A DNA stretch of 64,000 nt from Planctomycetota bacterium (GTDB taxonomy: Bacteria > Planctomycetota > GCA-002687715 > DRQF01), in assembly GCA_020639295.1 (NCBI GenBank), contig JACKGY010000005.1, positions 434,001-498,000 on the forward strand, written 5' to 3'. The notes under the pieces were generated by a model that was not told where the DNA came from, made no database searches, and saw nothing but the letters and a program-made list of their open reading frames with translations. A program made the translations under genes and the position numbers. Positions 33,915 through 42,844 of the stretch are shown piece by piece; position 1 is the stretch's first letter, and each line of letters opens with the position of its first letter.

Positions 33915-34886
33915 TTGAGCTTCGAGATCCTCGACCGTCGTGCCATCGAGACCGAGACCCTGATGGGCCTCGTCCTCGAGCTGAGGCGTGCCCCCCTCGA
34001 CCGCATCCCGGGCGTCTCCGCCGCCGCCGCGCGCGCCGTCATCCAGGACGCGATCCGCGAGCGCACGACCGGCGACGAGGCCGGTCTCTGGCTCGGCCGC
34101 GAGGACGGGGTCGCCACCGGCCTGGCGCGCCTGCGGCGACTGCCCTGGGACAGCTCGATCCTCGGCGTCGAGGCCGGCCTGCTCGAGATCCACATGCGCG
34201 ACGGCGATCTCGACACCCGGCGCGCGACCGCCACGCTCCTGATCAACGAGGCCCTGCGCGGCTGCCGCTTCGAGGGCCTCCGCTTCCTGGCCACGAAGGT
34301 CGCCAGCGACCGCTTTCCCACCATCCACGCCCTCGAGGACTCGGGCTTTCGCCTCATGGACGCCGAGATCGTCCTGGCGCACTACGGCGAGGAACCGGAG
34401 CTCTCGGCCGTGCCGGGCATCGACTTCCTGGTGTTCCGGGAGCGCGAGGTCCGCAGCCTGGCCGAGATGGGCGCGCTCTTCCGCATGAGCCGGTTCTTCT
34501 CCGATCCGCGCATCGGTCCGGAGCGCGCGGCCGCGCTGTGGCGGGCGAGCGTCAGCGACTCCTGTCGCGGTCACGCCGACGAATTCATGGTGGCGCTGCG
34601 GGGCGAGGAGCCGCTCGGCTTCGTCACCTTCAAGGACGACGAGGCGCTGGCCCGGGCCGGTGGTCCGCGGGTCCGGAGCCTGTTCCACGTCGGGGTCGCC
34701 GAGGAGGCGCAGGGCCAGGGCATCGGCAAGGCGCTGCTACGCAACGCGGTGCGCCATGCCCGCAAGAAGGCCGACGTGGTGCTGGTCGAGACCCAGTCCC
34801 GCAACGCGCCGGCGCTGGCCCTCTACCAGCGCTGCGGTTTCCGCGTGGTCGACTCCCGCTTCGCCTTCCATCTCTGGCTGGCCTGA
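33915..34886 (+). CDS. GNAT-family N-acetyltransferase, probably sugar-specific
   Basis: A 323-residue protein with the GNAT acetyl-CoA motif HVGVAEEAQGQGIGKALL (QGxGIG pyrophosphate loop) at about 257-274 and the C-terminal ETQSRNAPALALYQRCGF. An extra N-terminal domain with WDSSILGVEAGLLEI resembles the first half of dTDP-fucosamine acetyltransferase (WecD/RffC type). TTG at 33915 with AGGAG nine bases upstream fits; no better start is seen. It ends the coupled set beginning at 30308, where a DegT aminotransferase would supply the amino sugar it acetylates. Confidence 0.86.
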   Translation: MSFEILDRRAIETETLMGLVLELRRAPLDRIPGVSAAAARAVIQDAIRERTTGDEAGLWLGREDGVATGLARLRRLPWDSSILGVEAGLLEIHMRDGDLDTRRATATLLINEALRGCRFEGLRFLATKVASDRFPTIHALEDSGFRLMDAEIVLAHYGEEPELSAVPGIDFLVFREREVRSLAEMGALFRMSRFFSDPRIGPERAAALWRASVSDSCRGHADEFMVALRGEEPLGFVTFKDDEALARAGGPRVRSLFHVGVAEEAQGQGIGKALLRNAVRHARKKADVVLVETQSRNAPALALYQRCGFRVVDSRFAFHLWLA

Positions 34887-34994
34887 CGCGGGTCGAGCCC
34901 GATTCGCCCGCCGCGCCCGCTGCCGCCGGCCGCGCGGCGATCCAGCTCGGGACCCGGGGAGACTCACCGGGCCTCGGTTGGTAAAAGGGCGCTG

Positions 34995-37694
34995 ATGACC
35001 AGCACCGAGAACGACCAGGCCCTCCCGCCCGAAGCCCGTCCGCTCCGCCGCCGCCTCGCCTGGCTCGGCGTCCTCCTGCTGCTCGTGGCCGCGGACCTGG
35101 CCTTCCTGCCGGCCCTGCGCGACGACAGCCTGCGCGCCCCGGCGGAGATCAAGTGGCACTTCCCCCCCTTCGCCAACGAGCGTCGGCCGGTCCCGATCGG
35201 CAACGCCATCGTCCAGGACTGGGTGGTGCAGTTCGAGGGCTGGCAACGTCAGGTGCGCGAGGCCTGGCGCGCGGGGCGTCTGCCCCTGTGGTCGCCCTTC
35301 GCCGGCTGCGGAGCGCCGCTGGCCGCCAACATGCAGAGCGAGGCCTTCTCGCCCTTCGTCCCGGTCAACCTCCTCGCCGGCGATCAGTACCCGGACTGGC
35401 GCCAGTTCCTCCAGCTCCTGATCGCCCAGCTCGGCTGCCTCCTGCTCGCGCGCCAGTTCCGCCTGGGCCCCCTGGCGGGCCTCATCGCCGCCCTGGGCTT
35501 CTCGACCTCCTGGTACCTGCAGGTCTGGGCGGTGCACCCGCACACGGCCTCGGCCTGTTTCGCCCCGGGCATCCTCGCCGCGCTCTGCGCCCTCCGGAGG
35601 CGGATCGACCCGCCGCGCCTGCTGCTGGTGGCCGGCCTGGTGGCGGCGGCGATCCTCGCCGGGCACATCGAGACCGCCTTCAAGGCCGGGCTCACGGCCG
35701 GCATCGTCGCCGCGCTCTGGTCGCCCGACGGGCTCGAGCCGCGCCGTCGCGCCGCCTTCCTCGGCGCGGCGGTGGTCGCCACGCTGCTCGGCCTGCTGCT
35801 GGCGGCGGTGCTCCTCTTGCCCTTTCACGAGATGGCCGAGGCCTCGCTGCTCTTCCGCAGCCGCAGCGGACAGTCGGTGGTCGACCTGGCGCCAGTCCAC
35901 GCCTTGACCCTCCTGGACGAGAACCTGCTCGGCAACCCCCGCGCCGGCCACGACGCCTGGCAGGGCAGCCGCAACTACAACGAATGCAGCTTCTTCCTCG
36001 GCCGGACCATCGTGCTCCTGGCCGTCCTCGGCGCCCTCATCGGGCTCCGCCGCCGGCCGGGACTCGCGCTGCCGCTCCTGATCGCGGGGATGGTTCCGCT
36101 GGCGATCGTCTTCGGGCCGATCGGCTGGCAGGAAGCCCTGGCGAGGATCCCGCCCTTCGACAGCATGGTGATGTCGCGGCTCGCCTTCGTCGCGGTCCTG
36201 CCGGTGGCGATGCTGGCCGGCCTGGGCATCGAGCTCCTGCTCGAGACCGAGCGTGATCGCCGCCTCGCCCGATCGGCCCCGGTGCTGGCGGGACTCGCGA
36301 TCGCCGGCCTCGTCGCCCTGGTGATCCGCCAGGGCGAACGGGCGCCCGAGATCAGCCGGCCGTCGCTCTACCTCTTCGGCGCCGCCGTGCTAGCCGCCGG
36401 GCTCGCCGCGCAGCCGGCGCGACTCGGGCGCGTCCTCGCCGTCCTCGTCCTGGTCGGCCTGATCGGGGTCGAGGCCCGGCGCGCCTGGTTCGACTTCATC
36501 CCCACGGTGCCGGCCTCGGTGGCCGAGGGTTCGACGCCGATCCTCACCGGCCTGCGCGTCCACGCCGGCGACGACCGCTGCCTCATCGTCGGCCTGATGC
36601 CGCCGGGCATCGACGATCCGACCCGGCTCCACCGCCTCCGTCGCTACGATCCGGTCGAGTCGGCACGACTCTACGACATGTGCTGGGCGACGCCGATCAA
36701 CCCGCTCGGCCGCGATCTCGACATCGCCTTCGGTCGCCCGGCGATCCTCGATGCCCTCGCCCTGCGCTGGCTGCTCAGTCCCTTCGATCCGCGCCGGGCG
36801 GTGATGCCCCGCAATCGCATTCCGCTGCCGGCGGGCGCGGACACGGCCATCGCCCTCGCCGCCGACGAAGAGGTCCTGGTCTTCGCGAGCAGCGGCCCGA
36901 TCGAGGACTCGGGACTGAGCGTCGGCCGGGAAGGCCAACCGAGCCTGCCGGTCCGCGCCGACGCCGCTCCGGACGGGGTCGGCCCGAGCCGGCGGGATCC
37001 GGCGCTCGATCACTTCTGCTACACCTATGGCCCGACCGCGCACAGCATCCTCCTGCGCGGCGACCAGTTCCCCGGCGAAGGCGCCCTCGTCTTCCGGGCG
37101 CCCGGACCGGGCTTCGAGCTGATCCTGATCGGGCGCGGGGGTCTCGGCCAGGATCTCCGGCTCCACGAGCTGGCCCGGGGTTGGCTCCAGATCAGCGAGC
37201 GCCCCGGCGCCATGCCGGCCGCCTACCTGGCCCGGGGACTCGAGCTGGCCCGGAACGAGGGCGAGGCCCTGCTGAAACTGCGTGATCCCGACTTCGATCC
37301 CCGGCGCACGACGGTGGTCGAGCCGGCGCCCGGCGGCGCGCCGCTGGTCGACGGACGCGCGACCATCGCCGCCGCCCGCCTCGAACGGCTGAGCCCGGAA
37401 CACCTCCGGATCCATCTCCCCGACCGCCAGGGCGGCGTGCTGGTGGTGGCCGAATCCTGGGCCCCGGGCTGGAGCCATCGTCAGGGCAACTCGGTCCACC
37501 GTGCCTTCCCCGCCAACGTCGGCATGATGGCGGTGGTCGTGCCGGCGGGCATGGCGACGGTCGACCTCCACTACCGACCGGACTCGCTGGTCCGGGGCGC
37601 GCAGATCTCGGCCGCGACCCTCCTGCTCAGCCTGGCCTGGCTCTTCTGGTGGTGGCGACGACGGCGAGCACGAGCAGGGGCACGACCTGGATGA
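34995..37694 (+). CDS. YfhO-like polytopic membrane protein
   Basis: An 899-residue protein with one N-terminal helix, a loop with WSPFAGCGAPLAANMQSEAFSPF, about ten more membrane helices to residue 500, then a large C-terminal soluble domain (about 520-850) and a final helix (about 865-885). The loop motif and length match the YfhO family of membrane proteins, several of which help glycosylate lipoteichoic acid or other surface polymers. It follows the sugar-modifying gene set. AAAAGGG precedes the start. Its 3' end overlaps the convergent membrane protein gene by 68 bases. Confidence 0.85.
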   Translation: MTSTENDQALPPEARPLRRRLAWLGVLLLLVAADLAFLPALRDDSLRAPAEIKWHFPPFANERRPVPIGNAIVQDWVVQFEGWQRQVREAWRAGRLPLWSPFAGCGAPLAANMQSEAFSPFVPVNLLAGDQYPDWRQFLQLLIAQLGCLLLARQFRLGPLAGLIAALGFSTSWYLQVWAVHPHTASACFAPGILAALCALRRRIDPPRLLLVAGLVAAAILAGHIETAFKAGLTAGIVAALWSPDGLEPRRRAAFLGAAVVATLLGLLLAAVLLLPFHEMAEASLLFRSRSGQSVVDLAPVHALTLLDENLLGNPRAGHDAWQGSRNYNECSFFLGRTIVLLAVLGALIGLRRRPGLALPLLIAGMVPLAIVFGPIGWQEALARIPPFDSMVMSRLAFVAVLPVAMLAGLGIELLLETERDRRLARSAPVLAGLAIAGLVALVIRQGERAPEISRPSLYLFGAAVLAAGLAAQPARLGRVLAVLVLVGLIGVEARRAWFDFIPTVPASVAEGSTPILTGLRVHAGDDRCLIVGLMPPGIDDPTRLHRLRRYDPVESARLYDMCWATPINPLGRDLDIAFGRPAILDALALRWLLSPFDPRRAVMPRNRIPLPAGADTAIALAADEEVLVFASSGPIEDSGLSVGREGQPSLPVRADAAPDGVGPSRRDPALDHFCYTYGPTAHSILLRGDQFPGEGALVFRAPGPGFELILIGRGGLGQDLRLHELARGWLQISERPGAMPAAYLARGLELARNEGEALLKLRDPDFDPRRTTVVEPAPGGAPLVDGRATIAAARLERLSPEHLRIHLPDRQGGVLVVAESWAPGWSHRQGNSVHRAFPANVGMMAVVVPAGMATVDLHYRPDSLVRGAQISAATLLLSLAWLFWWWRRRRARAGARPG

Positions 37695-39021
37695 CCAGGC
37701 GCGGGGCCGCGGTCTCGATCTGGAAACCCGGTCGCTCCGGGTAGAGCGCGAAGACCGCGACGTAGGCGAGGAGCTGAAGGGCGGCCGCGACGATCAGGAA
37801 GGCGAGGCCCCGATCCAGGCGCCGGCGCAGGAGCGCGATCATCAGGATCAGCGCCAGCGTCGGGAAGAGCAGCCCCCAGCGCTGGAAGCGGAAGTCGAAG
37901 GCCTCCGGGGCCCAGAAGCGCCACATCCCGGAGGCGAAGCCGAATTCGCGGCCGAGCCCCTGGAAGGCGGCCCGCCAGCGCTCGAGATCGAAGAGCTGAT
38001 CGGCGGCGCCGGCGACCGCGCGTTCCAGTCGCCGATCCGACGGCGCGACCAAGAGCCGGTGGCCCAGGCAGGTGATCAGGCCGGGCAGGGCCCCGGCCAG
38101 GATCGGGCCCAGGACCGCGAGCCGCCGCCGCAGACCCGTGACCGGCATGAAGCCGAGGGCGGTCGACACCAGCACCAGGGCGAGGATCGCTCCCTCCGCC
38201 TTGGTCCAGGGCAGGATGCCGAGGAAGAGGCCCGCCAGGAGCAACCAACGCCGGCGGCCGGCATCGCCGCGGATCGCCAGGGCGAGGAGGCCGGCGGCGG
38301 CGAGGTTCCCGGCCGCGACCAGGTGGTCGGCATACTGATCCGTCGCGCCGAGCAGGAAGGCCGGCGCGGCGAGCAGGAGGATCGGCCCGAGCTGCGCGGC
38401 CAGGCCGTCGGCGAGGCGATGGAGCAGACGCTGCATCAGGGCCAGGAGCGACAGGAAGCCGGTGATGGCGACGAGTTGGCCCGGCAGGGACGAGGCGGGG
38501 CCGACGATGCCCTGCAGGAGGGCGAGGGAACCGGGCAGGAGCAGCGGGTAGTCGCACTGGGTGAGGGTCACCGACTCCAGCGCGACCCGGGGATCGGCTC
38601 GGCAGCCGGCGAGGATGCGGCCGAGGAGGCCCCAGACCGCCATCCCGTCCCAGGCGCCGTCCGGCGCCGAGGCCAGGCGGGCGGCGAAGACGACCGCCGC
38701 GAAACCGGCGAGGGCCGCGAGGGGGATCAGGCCCGCGACCGGCGCCGGCGCCATGGTCACGACCTCGACCGGGCCGCGCCGACCGGCGAGGAAGGCGAGG
38801 CCGAGGGCGGCGAGCAGGACGACGAGGAGGTCGAGGTCGCCGGCCGGCCGGGAGGCGAAGTGCCGGAGCGCGAGGTCGAGCCCCGAGGCCAGGGCGAGAC
38901 CGACCAGGGGGCCGAAGGCGACCAGGTCGAGCGCGCGGCCGGGACGGGCCGGGAGGAGGCCACGAACGAGGATCATCCCGGGCAGGATCAGCAGCAGGTA
39001 GCGCAGCAAGATGGCGCTCAT
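37627..39021 (-). CDS. Polytopic membrane protein, GT-C-like
   Basis: A 464-residue protein with about ten to twelve membrane helices. Near residue 140 the first large loop holds SAPDGAWDGMAVWGL, where Asp residues sit as in GT-C lipid-linked glycosyltransferases (ArnT/PMT type); PWTKAEGAILALVLV is similar to such enzymes. I cannot name a substrate. The start overlaps the upstream gene by four bases (ATGA), so it ends the zinc-uptake operon. The 3' end overlaps the YfhO-like gene by 68 bases on the opposite strand. Confidence 0.8.
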   Translation of the reverse strand: MSAILLRYLLLILPGMILVRGLLPARPGRALDLVAFGPLVGLALASGLDLALRHFASRPAGDLDLLVVLLAALGLAFLAGRRGPVEVVTMAPAPVAGLIPLAALAGFAAVVFAARLASAPDGAWDGMAVWGLLGRILAGCRADPRVALESVTLTQCDYPLLLPGSLALLQGIVGPASSLPGQLVAITGFLSLLALMQRLLHRLADGLAAQLGPILLLAAPAFLLGATDQYADHLVAAGNLAAAGLLALAIRGDAGRRRWLLLAGLFLGILPWTKAEGAILALVLVSTALGFMPVTGLRRRLAVLGPILAGALPGLITCLGHRLLVAPSDRRLERAVAGAADQLFDLERWRAAFQGLGREFGFASGMWRFWAPEAFDFRFQRWGLLFPTLALILMIALLRRRLDRGLAFLIVAAALQLLAYVAVFALYPERPGFQIETAAPRLVIQVVPLLVLAVVATTRRARPG

Positions 39022-39521
39022 CCGGCACTCTCCAGCACGAGGTAGCGGCGACCGACGCGACGGACGACGACTTCGAGGCCCTCGACACGCAACGCGGCGA
39101 GGATCGCCTCCTCGGTGGCGGCCGGCAGGGAGTCGAGGATCACCGCCACGCCGGCGCGCAGCCAGTTGGGAATCTCACGCCGGTTGGCGACCTCGAGCAC
39201 GCGCAGGGCCACCGGCGCCAGGGCGATCTGGGCCGCGTAGCTGCCGCGACCGGAACGAGGTGTGGAGTCGGCGACGACCAGCAGGGCCGCGCGCTCGCCG
39301 CCCAGGGTGCTGGCGAGCCTCGGCTCGGCGGCCGCGATCACGCGCTCGTGCAACGCGGCGCGCAGGGCCTCCTGTTCCGGACCGCGCTCGATCGGCGCCA
39401 GCGCGTGGTCGCGGGCGTGGCGGCCGAGATCGAGGAGCTGCCTTGCCCCGGCGAGGGCGGCGGCGAGGACGGCGAGGCCGATCAGCAGACGGGCGAGGAA
39501 CTCGGTCCCGGGCGCTCGCAT
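39018..39521 (-). CDS. Small membrane-anchored protein in the metal-uptake operon
   Basis: A 167-residue protein with one N-terminal membrane helix (about 10-24) and a soluble domain rich in Ala/Arg/Leu. The end, EGLEVVVRRVGRRYLVLESAG, reads as beta strands. No family is recognised. It lies between the HEAT-fused permease (4-base gap) and the GT-C-like gene (4-base overlap), so its translation follows the zinc system. Confidence 0.75.
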   Translation of the reverse strand: MRAPGTEFLARLLIGLAVLAAALAGARQLLDLGRHARDHALAPIERGPEQEALRAALHERVIAAAEPRLASTLGGERAALLVVADSTPRSGRGSYAAQIALAPVALRVLEVANRREIPNWLRAGVAVILDSLPAATEEAILAALRVEGLEVVVRRVGRRYLVLESAG

Positions 39522-39525
39522 CGGC

Positions 39526-41028
39526 TCAGCGACCGCCGGGGAAGCGGAAGCCCGGACCGACCGCGCGCCACCAGGCGCGCAGATCGTCGAGGGCCGCCGT
39601 CTTCTCCGCCGCGTCGGCGAAGGGGTCGAAGGCGAAATCGCGACCGGCGAGGCGCGCGAGGGTCGGCAGGATGAAGTCCTCGCAGGCGAGCGCCGGCGTG
39701 TCCTCGTCGGCGAGGCAAGAGATCAGGCCCTCGACGCCTTCCGGTTTCTCCATGGCCACCTGGCCGAGGGCCGCGACCATGCGGGTCTCGGGGTCCGCCG
39801 CCGTACGCATCCGCGCCAGGCTGCGAGCGGGCTGGAACTGCGGCTTCAGGGCCAGGAGCGCCCGGGCCACCGCCTCGCGGACGCGGGGATCCTCGTCGAG
39901 CAGGGCTCGCGCGAGAGCCTCGGTGGCGCGCGAGTCCTGGAGATCCTCGAGCGCCCGCGCCGCCTCGAGCCGGAGTTCGGCGTCGGTTTCACCGGTCAGC
40001 CGGGCGAGCGCGGCATCCTTCAGCTGATCCCGGGTCGGCCCCTGGGGACCGATCGGCGGCCCGTGGTTGTGCGCCGCGCCGAAACCCGCGCCCTGCGCGC
40101 CGGGCATCGGGAAGACGTAGGCCCCGACGGCGATCGCCGCCAGCCCGCCGAGCAGGACCAGAAGGGCGAGCAGGCTCCGCCAGGGGCGCCAGGTCGGCAG
40201 GCTGAGCAGATGGAGCAGCACGGCGCAGATCACGATGGTCGGCGCGACCGGCAGGTTGCCGCGGAAGGCGATCAGGAAGCCGACCAGCGACACGGTCAGC
40301 CCCGAGGCCGCCGCCAGGATCCCGGCACCGGCCAGGCGTCGGGCCAGGTTCAGGCCGCTCAGGGGCGGCAACAGCAGGAAGGCGAAGACCAGCATCAGCC
40401 CGGCGGCACGGAGGCTCAGGGCGATGGCGACGGCGAGGCTGCCGAGGAAGAGCAGCTCGAGTCGCCAGACCTTCTGGCCGAGGGAGCTGGCGAACTCCGG
40501 GTCGAAGCTCACCAGCCAGAACTCGCGGCGCTTCTTGCCGTGGACGATGGCCACGACGACCAGGCCGATCCAGAGCAGGAACAGTTCGTCCGGACGCGAC
40601 AGCAGCACCTCGCCGGCGAGGATGTCGCGCAGCTCGGCGAGGCCGCGCGCGCTCTTCCAGACCGCGAGCACCGCGATGGCCGAGGCGGTGACGAAGACGA
40701 TGCCGACGAAGGCATCCGGCGAGAGCCGGCGGACGCGGCCGCGCGCGGCCAGGCCGAAGGCCCCGGCGATGCTCATGCCGAGGCTGCCGAGGACGCTGCC
40801 GTAGGTGCCGGCGAACTGACGCAAGGCCAGCGGGAAGATGGCTCCATCGGCGATGAAGAAGCTGGTCGCGACCCCGGCGGCGGCGAGCTGGGTCAGGGCC
40901 ACGCCGGTGAACACGATGCGGCGCAGCACGGTGAACAGCCCGAGGTAGCTGAGCATCGCCGCCATGCCCAGGGTGGCGATGTACTGGCCGGCGTTGCGGT
41001 CGCCGATGGCATCGATGAGGGCGTTCAC
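39526..41028 (-). CDS. znuB: Metal ABC transporter permease (ZnuB/ABC-3) fused to HEAT repeats
   Basis: The first 300 residues form the ABC-3 permease of zinc/manganese importers, with about nine helices and GLMLVFAFLLLPP near residue 215, the coupling-helix region. Then come a Pro/His/Gly linker (GAAHNHGPPIGPQGP) and about four HEAT-type helical repeats (about 330-430: ELRLEAARALEDLQDSRATE, DPRVREAVARALLALKPQ). The tail ends in LRAWWRAVGPGFRFPGG, like many HEAT proteins. At 500 residues it is almost twice the usual 270-290. The start overlaps the ATPase gene by four bases. Confidence 0.9.
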   Translation of the reverse strand: MNALIDAIGDRNAGQYIATLGMAAMLSYLGLFTVLRRIVFTGVALTQLAAAGVATSFFIADGAIFPLALRQFAGTYGSVLGSLGMSIAGAFGLAARGRVRRLSPDAFVGIVFVTASAIAVLAVWKSARGLAELRDILAGEVLLSRPDELFLLWIGLVVVAIVHGKKRREFWLVSFDPEFASSLGQKVWRLELLFLGSLAVAIALSLRAAGLMLVFAFLLLPPLSGLNLARRLAGAGILAAASGLTVSLVGFLIAFRGNLPVAPTIVICAVLLHLLSLPTWRPWRSLLALLVLLGGLAAIAVGAYVFPMPGAQGAGFGAAHNHGPPIGPQGPTRDQLKDAALARLTGETDAELRLEAARALEDLQDSRATEALARALLDEDPRVREAVARALLALKPQFQPARSLARMRTAADPETRMVAALGQVAMEKPEGVEGLISCLADEDTPALACEDFILPTLARLAGRDFAFDPFADAAEKTAALDDLRAWWRAVGPGFRFPGGR

Positions 41029-41789
41029 CCGCGTCTCCGGCAGGGCGCCACCATCAGGCCACGATCGAGCTCGTGGACCGCCACCGGAATGCCGTAGAGC
41101 CGTTCGAGGCGCGCCGGCTCCAGCATCAGGCCGACCTCGCCGTGCTCGATGCGGCGCTCGTGGATGAGCGCGATCCGCCGGGCGTGCCGCGCGACGACGT
41201 GCAGCATGTGGCTGACGATGATCACGCTCCGGCCCGCTTCGTTCAGACTCGACACCAGCTCCATGACCTCGTGCTCGCCGGCGAGATCGAGGTCGTTGGT
41301 CGGTTCGTCCAGGACCAGGACGTCGGGATCGGAGACCATGGCCCGGGCCAGGAGGACCCGTTGACGCTGGCCGCCGGAGAGATCGCGAAAAGGCCGGTCC
41401 GCGAGCGCGGCGACGCCACAGGCAGCGAGGGCCTCGGCGATCCGGTCGGCGAGCTGGCGCGGGTTCGGTTCCGGGTCGTCGTCGGCGCGGGGCCGAAGCA
41501 GCCCCATGGCCACGACCTCACGCGCGGTGAAGGGGAAGATCGGATCGAGTTCCTGCCGCTGCGGTGCGTAGCCGATCGGACCGCTGCAATGGACGCTGCC
41601 GGCGAGCGGCGGGATGATGCCGAGGATGGTCCGCAGCAAGGTGGTCTTGCCGCTGCCGTTCGGCCCGACGATCGCCAGGAAGTCGCCGGGCTCCAGGACC
41701 AGGCTCAACTCCTCGATCAGGGGCCGGCCACGGTGGCCGATCCGGGCCCCGTCGATCACCACCCGTCCCGCCCTGACCGGCCCCGCCAT
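41025..41789 (-). CDS. znuC: Metal ABC transporter ATP-binding protein
   Basis: ATPase of the importer, 254 residues. Walker A is GPNGSGKTTLLR, the signature is LSGGQRQRVLLARAM, and Walker B is VLVLDEPTNDLD; the switch His is in VIIVSHMLHVVARHA. The Q-loop is GYAPQRQELDP. The start ATG shares one base with the stop of the binding-protein gene (TGATG), and its stop overlaps the permease start by four bases. Confidence 0.94.
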   Translation of the reverse strand: MAGPVRAGRVVIDGARIGHRGRPLIEELSLVLEPGDFLAIVGPNGSGKTTLLRTILGIIPPLAGSVHCSGPIGYAPQRQELDPIFPFTAREVVAMGLLRPRADDDPEPNPRQLADRIAEALAACGVAALADRPFRDLSGGQRQRVLLARAMVSDPDVLVLDEPTNDLDLAGEHEVMELVSSLNEAGRSVIIVSHMLHVVARHARRIALIHERRIEHGEVGLMLEPARLERLYGIPVAVHELDRGLMVAPCRRRG

Positions 41790-42844
41790 CAGCGCCGCCC
41801 CGCCGTGGCGAGAAGGTCGAGGATGCGGTCGTAGAAGCCGAAGAGATCGCTGGGCGCCCCGGCCTCGCCCGGCTGGGACGGCAGGACCAGGGGCAGGAGG
41901 CCCACCTTCTCGGCGAAGCCGTCGATGCGCGAACGCGGGTAGTAGGGCGGTGCGATCACGGCCGCGACCCCCTGTTCGGCGACCACCCGGGCCAGATGCT
42001 CGAGATGGGCCGGCGAGGGCGGGATCCCGGGCTTCTCCTCCAGCGTGCCGACGATCTCCAGGGCGAAGGCCCGCTCGAGATAGCTCCAGGTGCGATGGAA
42101 GCTGACGAAGCGGCGAGTCGGCAGATCGCGCGCGCGCCGCCACCAGCCCCCCGCTCGCCGGGCCAGGGGCTCGCCCCGGTAGTTCCGCTCGTCCAGGAAG
42201 GCCGCCAGTTCGCCGGTGCGATGGAGCTTCTCCAGCCGCTGGCCACCCAGGAGCTTGACCAGCTCGGCCCCGAACATCGCCTCGTCGATCCGGGCCTCGA
42301 AGGCCGCCCGGCGCGTCGCCAGGTCGTCCCGGTACTGGAACAGGGACCGGCCCAGCGCCTTCTCGACGTTGCGGGCCATCACCTTCAGGTTGATCGGGTC
42401 GAGCCAGACGTGGGGGTTGCCGGCGGCGTGGATGTGGCCGCCCGCCGCCAGGGTCGCCGGATCGGGACGCTCGAGGGCGACGATCCCGTCGCTGGCGTAA
42501 CAGTGCCCGCTCTTCCCGGGCAGGATCTCGCTCTGGCCGGCCGAGGCGAGCAGGCGGGGGCTGCAGCTCTCGAGGGTCATGCCGTTCTCGACGAAGAGCC
42601 GCGCCTGCTTCAGGGACGCGGTCATGCCGGGCGCGACCTGGACGTCGTGAGGGTCCTGCCCGGCGTCGAACAGGACCTCCACCTGGACGAGGTCGCCGCC
42701 GATGGCCTTCACCAGCTCGCCGAGGTAGGGCAGCGTCACCACCACCCGGAAACGCGGGGCCTCGTCCTGGGCTCCGGCCTGCGCCGGGCTGACCCCGGTC
42801 AGGAGCAGGAACAGGAGCGCGGTCGCGGCGAGCCGTCGGCTCAT
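41789..42844 (-). CDS. znuA: Metal ABC transporter periplasmic binding protein
   Basis: Binds a divalent metal in the periplasm and hands it to the permease. The 351 residues have a signal peptide (cleaved near AQAGA). Three expected His ligands are visible: DPHDVQVAP, NPHVWLDPINLKV and VSFHRTWSYL. The lid helix (about 270-290) carries VVAEQGVAAVIAPPYYPRS. Zinc is most likely from three His ligands and the His-rich partner upstream; manganese is possible. The ATG overlaps the upstream lipoprotein stop by four bases. Confidence 0.91.
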   Translation of the reverse strand: MSRRLAATALLFLLLTGVSPAQAGAQDEAPRFRVVVTLPYLGELVKAIGGDLVQVEVLFDAGQDPHDVQVAPGMTASLKQARLFVENGMTLESCSPRLLASAGQSEILPGKSGHCYASDGIVALERPDPATLAAGGHIHAAGNPHVWLDPINLKVMARNVEKALGRSLFQYRDDLATRRAAFEARIDEAMFGAELVKLLGGQRLEKLHRTGELAAFLDERNYRGEPLARRAGGWWRRARDLPTRRFVSFHRTWSYLERAFALEIVGTLEEKPGIPPSPAHLEHLARVVAEQGVAAVIAPPYYPRSRIDGFAEKVGLLPLVLPSQPGEAGAPSDLFGFYDRILDLLATAGRR

